DNA of 64,000 nucleotides, taken from contig JAQQWL010000002.1 of assembly GCA_038363925.1 (NCBI GenBank), forward strand, positions 2,852,001 through 2,916,000, given 5' to 3'. Below are positions 38,667-47,545 of the stretch, one piece after another; positions within the stretch are counted from its first letter, which is position 1, and every line of letters starts with the position of its first letter. Below the pieces are notes generated by a model, which did no database searches, was not told the origin of the DNA, and worked only from the letters and a program-made list of their open reading frames with translations. Source of the stretch: Apiospora phragmitis (lineage: Eukaryota; Ascomycota; Sordariomycetes; Amphisphaeriales; Apiosporaceae). The translations under genes and the position numbers were made by a program.

Positions 38667-39387
38667 ACGTATTCAAGATGGTCAATCTTATGGACGCACA
38701 TAGGCATCAGGGCCTTGGTGTTGTCTCTTCCTATGCCCTGAGAGGCAAACGAAACAGTACAGGTATTACATGAGATATGGAGGATGTTGGCTGTAAAGAT
38801 GTCGCCTGTTTACCACCCAATTATGTTGTCGTCGTGCTTCCGTTCCATTCTTGGCTAGGCTGAGGAGTAAAAGTTGCATTAAAGTTCTCTGGACTACTCG
38901 GGCCGGCTTCTGCTCTGACCACACCTTTGGGCGCGAAGCGACCGATCTTACCGGCAGGGTTACAGTATCGCATGGGTCTCGACAAGTCTACGAGTTGATC
39001 ATTTTGCGAAGCTGGTGATTCCAGATTCCTTTACATTATTATGCGTAACGTACCCTATAAGCGAGTTTCTTATTCCTTTATATCCCTTTCGACAAAGTAT
39101 AAATTAATTCTATTATAACGTATATTGAAATTAATTAAAACCCTTTTTTTAAAAATACTTCTATATATCGACGCATTAGTTCTTGGGCCGCACGTTCCAT
39201 TCTCTACAACAACTTCGGAAATATTCGGGAAAGTCTGTCTCTTTCAAAACCCCGAACTAACAAGCATATCAAGTTAGACTTCGCTTGTTATGTTAAGCCA
39301 CAGCAACCGTCTCTCCTTTACTTGCATACTGTCGTTGCCCTCATTCTCGTTTACCAAACTTTCATAACAACCTTCTGTGTCATTGTC
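38667..39387. other. Intergenic region with very AT-rich patch
   Basis: No gene is seen. The core at 39050-39180 is extremely rich in A/T (for example TAAATTAATTC and TTAATTAAAACCC) in a window that is otherwise near balanced, and it resembles RIP-mutated transposon remnants in ascomycetes. No transposase reading frame survives. Confidence 0.5.
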
Positions 39388-41032
39388 ATGAATATAATTA
39401 GACGTTGGACCGAAAAGACAATCTCGGTGCGATCGGCGAACTGGTTTCTTGTGTTGACCGTTTGCGTCGCTCTGTTTATAGTACGATCTGGTCCTTTCAC
39501 TTAATGAAGTACTAATAACTTTTATCCAACATTAATAATGTCAATGTAGGACACATTTCTGCACGGCCTTGTATGTGCCATCTTTCTGACTCTTGGGGAG
39601 GCGAGGATTTGCTATTGGTAACAGAATGAAGCTGGTGCCCGTGCTCCCATTTGCACTTGTCGATCGTGCTGGTATTAGTCCAGAGGATCGTGAGCATTCT
39701 TCTCGGAACCCAGCTGGGAATGTGCCTGCCTAACGCGATATCAAGTTCAGTACTGGCAATCTGTACTGTTGGCTGTGTACGGTGCAGCCTGGATCCTCTT
39801 TTCACGTAACGAAGCCCGATCATGTTACCACCCTTGTTCGTTTTACACCTGCAACTCACAATGTGTTCCAGCAATATGCGGTTATATCGCGGATAACAAT
39901 CGCGGTCGGAGACTACCAATGCTTGCGGGCTTAGTCATATTCACTGGCTCGACTTTAATGCTGTGTTTGGGACGGACCATCTGGTGGCTACTCGGCGGCC
40001 GCATGCTTCAAGGCGCGGCCGCGGCGGTGGTATGGTCCTCTGGCTTAGCTCTGCTGACAGATAGCGTGGGAAACGACCAGATCGGGGCAGCTATCGGCTG
40101 GGTCACGCTAGGTATCAGTATAGGACTGTTCTTGTCCCCACTTCTCGGCGGCATCGTGTTCAACAGGAGTGGGTTTCTCTCCGTCTTCGGGATCGCCTTC
40201 GGCCTCCTGTTTCTCGACCTGCTTCTAAGGTTGTGCATGGAAGAAAGACGAACCGTTCGGGACTTGTGTCGCGTCGATGGAAGCAACACCCAGATCGAGC
40301 TGCCAGGCCATGTGGAAACATCTGATGGCCTCATGACTGGCCCTTCCTCCCAGCAAGACCGGAGTGGAACTGACGGCCATAATCATGCAGCGAACAAGTT
40401 GGCTAGCCACTTGGTAGTCTTTACGAGTCGCACCTGCAAGCTCCTTGCTTCTAGGCGACTCTCCACTGCGCTCTGGGGAATATTCGTCCAAGCCGCAGTG
40501 ATGACGAGCCTGGATGGTGTAAGATCATCACTGTCTCCAATCTGGCAGGGCCATGTTAATCATCTTCAATGCTAGGTTCTTCCCGTCTATGTTAAGGATA
40601 CCTTTGGGTGGAACTCCATCTTTGCGGGCTTGATCTTCCTTCCCGTTATCATCCCCTCCGGTCTAGAGCCGTATATAGGCAAGCTCCCCTCCTCTCAATG
40701 CTACCGAGGTATGGCTCGAGCCACTGACATCTGCTAGTAGCTCTGGCTGATGCGCATGGCCCGAGGTGGCTAGCCGTGGGCGGCTTTGCTCTAGGCCTGC
40801 CATTCTTGGTTCTTCTACGACTGGTGGATTATGATTCCACCCGCCAGATCGTTTTACTAGTATTCCTCCTCCTCTTCATCGGCATCGCGCTGAGCTTTGT
40901 AATCCCTCCCCTGATGGTGGAGATGACGTTGTTCCTCGAGAGTGTTGAAGCCGTGTGCCCGGGCATGGGTACAAAGGCGCATACGCACAGACGTACGGGT
41001 TCTTCTCTTATTGCACATTGCCGGGATCCTGA
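39388..41032 (+). CDS. MFS transporter (DHA1/VMAT-like), C-terminally incomplete
   Basis: A proton-coupled small-molecule exporter of the major facilitator superfamily. Seven exons are inferred: 39388-39480, 39550-39570, 39632-39689, 39746-39805, 39872-40518, 40576-40678 and 40741-41032. The first helix reads ANWFLVLTVCVALFI|DTFLHG. LVPVLPFALVDRAGISPED and YWQSVLLAVYGAAWILFS follow, then the loop 2-3 signature GYIADNNRGRR and ten visible hydrophobic segments. Intron 6 has a GC donor (GCAAGC). A GGG run at 40967-40969 lacks one base; restored, the frame reads GAYAQTYGFFSYC and stops at 41032, giving about 424 residues, short of helices 11-12. So the gene is either truncated or carries a second error. 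Exon 2 is only 21 nt. Confidence 0.65.
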
Positions 41033-42250
41033 TGCTTCCACCCGTGTCTGTCCCGACCCCCAAAGCACTCCCCCCCATCGCCAGAAGCACTCCCGCCCCA
41101 CCACTGCTACCCCGGCGGTGAGTCGCGTATTATACGTTGTTCAAAGTGCACCCAAACAGGTTGCTGTGCGTATCGAGTGCGAGAAGTGCCTGGGTTACCG
41201 CTGCGAGATGAACAAAGTCGGCCTTTTGCGTGATTCGCGGTAAGTATCCCTGGGGCACTATAGCGTGTCACCCCTAAGTCAGCAATGAAGTCAGACAATA
41301 GGGTCCTCCAGCACACATGCTGGACCCTACCCTTGATTTGATAGAGAAAGCTCGGTCCCAGCTTCGTCGTCTTCGCCGATATTCTTCGGCATCACGGATC
41401 ATATTGATGGAAGTATACGTTTTATCAGTATTGACCTGTTCATACCAGGACGCCATGCGACATTTGGAGTTGGGACCATATAGCAGAGGTACTCCTGAGC
41501 TGCGGTCATTGCACAGCTCTCGCGGACCTGTGATTTGGCGTAGAGATTGTTAGTCCACAAGCTGGTGTCTTTTCTTGCTGAGGGGTTCACTTTCAGGTTC
41601 CACTTACCCTCTCGTAAACAATCGCCGTACTCTTCGTGCCCAAGGAAATCCGCGCCAACAACTCGGTGTATGTCTACGGCGGGAAGAAACCTCGTGGAAA
41701 CAAGTCCACGGGCGATCATAATCACCGGAGTGACTTTGTCTGGGTCGTCGGGCAAGGCTGTAAGCTTAGGGTCGTACTAGTGAACCCCTTGACGTTATCC
41801 AACTTTCTTACTTAGACATTAGGACTTGAGCGATTTATTCTCTTGCCACAGCCATCTTGAATGAACGAATTGCAGATGGATATAATTTTCCAAACCCTTA
41901 TTACAGCGACTACGCATCGGTGGGACGATCACCAAGTTCTGCCTCATCCTCATCATCGTTGTTCTCGGCCGTAAAGATGACTGGTAATATAGAATGAGTT
42001 CGTGTCACGCCTAATATATTGACATTCCCTCATTACCAAAGAAACCGCGCAAGTGAGCAGCGTCATTTCTTTCCCTGCATGGTACTAGATGCTGAATTGC
42101 CTATATAAGTAAGCCTTGTCCGAGAATTTTGAAATGATCGACCAAGCAAGCTTGTTCTCCCTGATCCAGCTATTGATTTACTCTTGATACCGACTTGTTG
42201 AAAATACTTTGTCAATTCCTTACACTTTCATTTGAGATCAGTTGCTCAAT
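41033..42250. other. Region of decayed coding fragments
   Basis: Past the MFS stop, short coding-like pieces occur in several frames (one reads VAVRIECEKCLGYRCEMNKV on the plus strand near 41160-41220) and a P450-type fragment lies on the minus strand. Beyond 41790 the sequence is moderately AT-rich and probably carries the promoter of the 132-residue secreted protein. Confidence 0.4.
41320..41780 (-). pseudogene. Cytochrome P450-type fragment, possibly joined to a hydrolase-like piece
   Basis: On the minus strand one frame reads GPRELCNDRSSGVPLLYGPN followed by SWYEQVNTDK and INMIRDAEEYRRRRRSWDRA, the pattern of the N-terminal third of fungal P450s (GPREL...LYGPxS...R-rRR-WDxAF). It ends abruptly after FSIKS; there is no heme-binding region. 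Upstream, after a GTAAGT...CACAG intron (about 41527-41607), the frame reads VVGADFLGHEEYGDCLREG. This could be the P450 'YGDxVRxGPREL' segment or a fragment of an alpha/beta hydrolase (GxDxLxxE pattern). No start codon is seen; the upstream edge at CACTAG may be a splice acceptor. It is a relic in either case. Confidence 0.5.
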
Positions 42251-42723
42251 ATGAAGGGCGCCCTTGCAGCACTTATTACGCTTACTATAACATTGGGGGA
42301 TGCCTCGACTGATGCTCGCCATGCTCGCTCACAACTCAAGGTACTTGACTTCCTCTTAACGTAATATTTGTATGATGAAAGAGAAGCTCTGGTTAATTTA
42401 ACATATTTAAATAGACTATGAGAAACACGTTGGCCGTTCTGGATCAACTTAGCCATGATCAGTCAGGTCACGGCTTCAACCGACTCAACCCAGACGTTAT
42501 GGTCCAGAGCGTTGACGCCGAGGGCCAAGTCGTAGATGAAGTTCATCTTACCAACGATGAAGCTGCCACGATTAGGGCGTCGCTTCACACCTTGACCTTT
42601 GGATCTAGCAAGGAGACGAGCAACACTCTTGATGTACTCGAGCGCGAAACGTCAGATTGCCCCTACACGATCTGCGGCGGCGGCCACGGGTGCCCTTCTG
42701 GTTGCCCAGGGGTTGTTTGCTAG
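42251..42723 (+). CDS. Small secreted protein with C-terminal Cys/Gly cluster (132 aa)
   Basis: Exon 1 (42251-42340) and exon 2 (42415-42723), joined across a 74-nt intron (GTACTT donor, AATAG acceptor), encode 132 residues. Residues 1-18 are a signal peptide (MKGALAALITLTITLGDA). The middle is polar with no cysteine. The last 20 residues hold all five cysteines in CPYTICGGGHGCPSGCPGVV plus a final Cys. No family was recognised. The odd number of cysteines leaves one free or pairs between chains. It flanks the same island as the 83-residue secreted protein and is close to the MFS and P450 relics. A role at the cell surface or as an effector is inference. The frame is intact. Confidence 0.7.
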
Positions 42724-44532
42724 TTTGTTTCCAGAATGCTCCCAATCCCACGAATATCTGCGAAATTGGAGTTTGTATGCCCAGGGGTTTATAGTCTAGT
42801 TAGTGTATCAACTCACTCTGGTTTTCTTGCTATGGCCTCTGTATGCCAGGCTGGTGAGGTTGATAACCAAGCACAAGAGTGGCGGTGTTGGAGAAACACC
42901 GTGACTTCGAGGGTCAAGGAGTGTAGGCATTGGCACATCTGAAGATGATGCATAATATGGATGCATTACGAGGATAGCCATGAGATGAAGGCAAGGCACC
43001 ACTATGTACCGGCAACGACAGCAGCGTGCTTGAAGGTGTTCTTGGACTCGTGGATACTTGCGCCGCCGCCGCTACCAAGTGCGATGCCCGTCTTTGGTAT
43101 TCGGGTAAAGACCCTAGACGGTTCGCTGATCCAGTTTAAAGATAGATAAAAAAGTGAATAAGATCCAAAGTATTCACCAGGATGTGATCTTACCTGCATG
43201 ATATTACACAAGACTACGAGTAGAGTCTGGGTTACTACAACGAGGACGCCAGGCCGAGACACATAGAGGGGACTCTAGCGTGGGAGACTCGGATGATATC
43301 GCTCGATTATGATGGTCCACAAAAGAAACCTCGCACCTGACACAAATGATGATGATATGGTTGTAGACAGTTGTGAAGTTGGCTGGGGAGACAGGCCGGC
43401 CGTAGCGAAAAAGACCATGAGCTTCAAAAAGGCAAAAACATACAACACCGAGGATTCCCAGGTCGTCACCGACCCTAGTACTAATTCGGCTCTCTGCTGC
43501 TTATATATGGGAGAGCGGACGGGATCCCTAGTATACAGCAGGATATGGTCGTATGTGATAGAAACCTGTGTTGTGAGAGTCTATATCAGAGGATCTACTA
43601 GGCTATTATTCTACTATGCCGAGAGTGCGTTGCGACAAGCATCCCATCGCCTCGCGAATCTTATATACGCATTCATTGGTGGAACAACCCATGGATTTTC
43701 TCTCATTTAGCTCGGCAAGTAGGAAGTATAGCCCGGCATTTGAAGACCAAGATCACATGCCCGATCGCTCGGAGGTTTACAGAGATCGATCAATCAAGCC
43801 TTCGCCGAGTCTGAATTTTATGGTGAGAAGAAGTGGGTAAGTACAATAAATCCCCAGATTTTCATGGCCATACTAGGTTCCGGAGGGAACTGACAGACCC
43901 GATAGAGTGGAATGTGGGGAGAGAATGCGGGGAGATATGACCATGACTAGCAGAATAGCATGCATCCAAGTCATTTGCCGGTATGCCTTGCATCCCGAGC
44001 AGGGGTTGTAGTCATTTTCCCTGGGCACTGAAAATGCCTCTCCACACAACCGTGTTATAACATAGGAGAGCGGCCTCTCGAACCTGGTCTTGACCGACTT
44101 GGCATATTGGAGAAACGACTCGAACCGGACACCAGCTCGCGATGGGAGATGACGGAAAGGCGATCCTAACGGAAAACGACGTCGTCATAATGCAGCATCG
44201 TGGGGTGCCGTTCGGCTCCTCGTCGGTGAAAGCGGTGCCGAGGCAGTCGTTTGAACATGATGTGATGTGGTGTGGCCAGTGACCACCATCCCCCGTAGCG
44301 TCGTATGGCATCGTGGGATTTCAGATGAGGAGAAGGGGGAAAAAGAAACTCCCGTTCGGCTATCCCTCTGTTGAGCGGACGACCCGCGCGGTTACGGACA
44401 CGTGTATAAAGAGCAGCCGGAAGTCTCGGCTTCTCCTGAGTTGAAACGGTTACTCTCCACGGAACGGTCTTGAGAAGTATACACTACTACCAAGCCCACT
44501 AGCAAGGCGAGAAAACAGCCGCCAAATACACC
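42724..44532. other. Intergenic region upstream of the esterase
   Basis: About 1.8 kb with no supportable gene. A minus-strand hydrophobic stretch ending in CAG|GTAAGA near 43196 resembles an exon end but has no ATG in frame. The last few hundred bases should contain the esterase promoter. Confidence 0.4.
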
Positions 44533-45876
44533 ATGATGGCACCTTACTCAGCCCTCACCGCCCTCGCCCTCGGCGCCTCCCTGGCCGCCGGGTCCGTCAC
44601 CATCCGGAAGACGGGCACGGCACCCACGGGGTACGAGGTGGACTTCAAGTACACCAACGCGAGCGCGAACCGGATCCTGATCGGCGGCGGTCTACAGCCC
44701 TTCACGGACCAGTTCCACACGACGATGGGGTCGAGCGCGCTGTACGACCCCAAAGACTACAAGGCGGGCGACTTCTACATCGCGGCCCGAACGCCCGAGG
44801 ACTACGTGTGGCCGTACGAGATGGTCCCCGCCGCGGACGAGTCGGGCGCGTGGACCTTCACGACCCCGCTGCCCTCGGGCGTCTACTCGTTCGCCTACCT
44901 CGTGGACTGCGACTACGCGCCGCGCTGCTCCATCGACACAGGCAAGCTGTTCGTGGACCCGGAGCTGCCGCCGTTCCGCAACACCGAGGAGGACCAGGTG
45001 GCGTCGACGTTCCAGGTGCCCTTCGACCCGGAGTTCCAGCTGACGACGGCCGCGACGCCCGTCGACTTCGACTACGCGCTGTCGGCGCCCCGAGGGCGAG
45101 CGCGGCACGGTCCAGACGGTCAACTACACGAGCCCCGGCTCGATCCACCCGGCGCCCGACGTGCACGACTTCAGCATCTACCTGCCGGCCGAGTACGGCA
45201 CCGTGGCCGGCAAGAAGTACCCGCTGCTGTACATGAGCCACGGCGCGGGCGGCAACGGGGCCGACTGGGAGAACCTGGGCCGCGCGAGCGCGATCCTGGA
45301 CAACCTGATTCGCGCCGGCCACATCGAGCCGACAGTCGTAGTGATGCCCTCGTTCTACAACCTCGACGACAGCCTGCCCAAGTTCGTCTACGGCGACGCG
45401 ACGAACCGCGCGCCGCCGCCGTCGGCGCCGCACGTGCGCGAGAACTACGTCGAGTACCTCTTCCCTGGGTCGAGGCGCACTACGACGTGTGCGACGAGCC
45501 CGCGTGCCGGGCCTTCTCGGGCCTGTCGCTGGGCGGACGCCTGAGCTACGAGATGTACGTCAACGCGACGGACCTGTTCGCCTACTACGGCTTCTTCTCG
45601 CCCGCCGCGAGCCCGCCCTTTGTCGACGCCGCCGCCGTCGAGGCCAACCCGGGCCTCGCCGAGAAGGGTCTCTTCGTCGGGTACGGCCTCTACGACAGCG
45701 TCTTCGACCTCGCGCGCGGCCTGCAGGGCGCCTTTGACGACCTCGGCTTCCAGTACATCTCGCGCGTCGCCCCCTACGGCAGCCACTACTGGCCGACGTG
45801 GCAGGACAACCTCTGGTGGTTCGGCGTCACGGCACTGTGGAAGCCCATCCCATTTACGCAAGAGACTGGGCGATGA
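44533..45876 (+). CDS. Secreted esterase, esterase-D/CE1 type (two compensating frameshifts)
   Basis: A predicted extracellular serine esterase of the PF00756 fold, the group that includes feruloyl and acetylxylan esterases; the exact substrate is unknown. The signal peptide is MMAPYSALTALALGASLAAG. An N-terminal Ig-like/E-set domain (about 25-165) is followed by the hydrolase core from FSIYLPAEYG. The oxyanion region reads YMSHGAGGNGADW. The nucleophile elbow GLSLGG has Ser near residue 332, and the late His lies in GSHYWPTW near 418. The middle (45092-45462) is in another frame: the C run at 45088-45091 has one base too many and the run at 45463-45465 one too few, so the net shift is zero. 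Corrected length is 447 residues, no intron. Very high GC at third positions marks it as strongly codon-biased. Confidence 0.85.
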   Translation: MMAPYSALTALALGASLAAGSVTIRKTGTAPTGYEVDFKYTNASANRILIGGGLQPFTDQFHTTMGSSALYDPKDYKAGDFYIAARTPEDYVWPYEMVPAADESGAWTFTTPLPSGVYSFAYLVDCDYAPRCSIDTGKLFVDPELPPFRNTEEDQVASTFQVPFDPEFQLTTAATPVDFDYALSAPRGRARHGPDGQLHEPRLDPPGARRARLQHLPAGRVRHRGRQEVPAAVHEPRRGRQRGRLGEPGPRERDPGQPDSRRPHRADSRSDALVLQPRRQPAQVRLRRRDEPRAAAVGAARARELRRVPLPWVEAHYDVCDEPACRAFSGLSLGGRLSYEMYVNATDLFAYYGFFSPAASPPFVDAAAVEANPGLAEKGLFVGYGLYDSVFDLARGLQGAFDDLGFQYISRVAPYGSHYWPTWQDNLWWFGVTALWKPIPFTQETGR

Positions 45877-46388
45877 AGATCTTTGGTGGAATGGAAAGCC
45901 CCAAGGGCGAACAATGATTAGTCATGTATTTTGTTCGACTATTGAAAATAGTCCCTATAGCGAATGAACCGAGGTGAACACTTAATCGACCCCAACCCTT
46001 TGCTTTGATTGTGATGGCCATTGAAACACTATTAATGTCAAATCCATCTATGGTGACGCCCGCTCCAAATGCGACCCTCTCATGGCTGCGACTTTTCGCA
46101 CCTTAGTCTCAGTAGCCACTGTATGAACATCTCAACCACTTTGGCACTGCTCCTACACTTCATCGTACAATTCTCCATTGAAGTATACATCTCCCTTTTC
46201 TCGGAGATCTCCAAACTCCCAATCCCTGGTATGCCAGGCCTTAGAGTAAGCTGACATGTCTGCCTCCTGTGCTGTACAGCTTCACTTCGTTTCAACGCCG
46301 TTTGGGATCGATCCAGCCCGTAATAAACTAGTTGGAGAAATAGTCTGCCTGATCTTCCAACTCTGTAAGATCATGAGTTAGGCATCGT
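45877..46388. other. Convergent intergenic region
   Basis: A 512-base gap between the esterase stop and the Pis1 stop on the opposite strand. It holds both 3' UTRs; no coding exon is supported. Confidence 0.5.
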
Positions 46389-47545
46389 TCACAGATTCTT
46401 CTTGGCCTTCTTCGATCGCGGCAGTCCAGCAGCTCTTCGCGCCTCGACGTCGCCCTCAGCCAACCACTTGCTGGCCTTGACCAGCTGCACGATGTTGAGG
46501 AACTGCTTGATGGCCATGACGGGGAAGCTGACACCGGCGATGACCCAGGGCCAGAATGAGTCCATCTTATTGGCGCGGGCCAGCTCGAGAGCACCAGCGC
46601 TGTATGGGTTGGTGAAGAGCTGGCGGAGGACCGAGCTGTTAACTTCGGCGCCGTGCTGAATGGCCGATGCCTTGTGCTCGCCGACGTGTTCGAGGAGCTG
46701 CGGGGAAAGTAGCGGCGAGGAGAAAGAGAGAAGATAGAGGGCGATGAAGAAAAGCTCGTTGAGCGCGCAGGCAACGAATAGGACAGTCTATTATTGCATG
46801 TTAGCCGGGTTGTACTCATGGTTTCGAGGCAGAGAGCAAGGTTGTGGATTTGCGCACCTTGTTGGTATAATACAAGTTCAACAGCCAGCTTCGCGACTTT
46901 TCAACAGCCTTGTGGCTGGTTCCCGAACCGCCCATAGCCAATGTGGCATACATGTGCATATAGTGACTGGCCAGATCCAGCGAGATCAGACCCTGGAAGA
47001 TGAGCGACCATCGCGGAAAGGCAGAAGCCAAGAAGACTAGCAAGCACGAGGTAGTGCATCGATCTGTTACCATGTCCAGCACGGCACCGAATCGAGTTGA
47101 CTGTTCAAAAATTCGTGCAGCGTAGCCATCGAGGGCGTCGAGCAGGCACGAGATACTATAGAGGAAGGAGCATGTGCGCGGGTGAAGCGGCATGTAGTAG
47201 AGAGATGCGAGCGCGAGTACGATACGCGAATAGCCTGCGGTTGTGTTGCGTTAGCATTGATCTGTGACCGTGTACATGTGTAATCGAGCTCAGCTGAGCT
47301 TAGCTGAGCTGGGGTGAACTGCGCGGCGCCAGGCTTTGCGTACCTATGATGTTGGGCCAGAACAGGAAGATGTTCTCGTGCGGGTAGTCGGCGGCATTCT
47401 TGCGAACTTGTCCATTGCCTTTGCCGCTGCCATTCAAGGGCGATTGCACTTCATCGTTGGCAGATGAGGCCACGCTCACGCCTTCGTTGTCGCTTTCGTT
47501 CGCCGCAGCCAGAGCAGCCTGTCGCCGGGTTTGTCGGACGGACAT
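46389..47545 (-). CDS. pis1: Phosphatidylinositol synthase (CDP-DAG:inositol transferase)
   Basis: An ER membrane enzyme that makes phosphatidylinositol from CDP-diacylglycerol and myo-inositol. Three exons (47344-47545, 46858-47234, 46389-46787) with introns of 109 and 70 nt give 325 residues. The family signature D-G-x2-A-R-x8-G-x3-D-x3-D is complete: D103, G104, A107, R108, G117, D121 and D125. Residues 1-50 are a polar N-terminal extension, longer than in yeast. Several hydrophobic segments follow (IVLALASLYYMPLH; TVLFVACALNELFFIALYLL). The C-terminus is basic, ending PRSKKAKKNL, a possible ER-retention-type dilysine region. No frame problem. It is divergent from ura3 over a 3.7-kb gap. 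Confidence 0.93.

Noticed and set aside
43197..43262. Hydrophobic minus-strand exon ending CAG|GTAAGA
   Set aside because: No ATG in frame and no compatible downstream exon; not enough for a gene call.
44090..44125. B-box-like CGGTTCGAGTCG on the minus strand
   Set aside because: No cloverleaf can be drawn upstream.
45088..45465. Programmed frameshifting in the esterase
   Set aside because: Two opposite shifts at plain C runs, with similar breaks in many unrelated genes, fit sequence error better than recoding.
45445..45861. Minus-strand frames opposite the esterase
   Set aside because: Strong GC3 bias of the esterase creates open antisense frames; no motif or start context.
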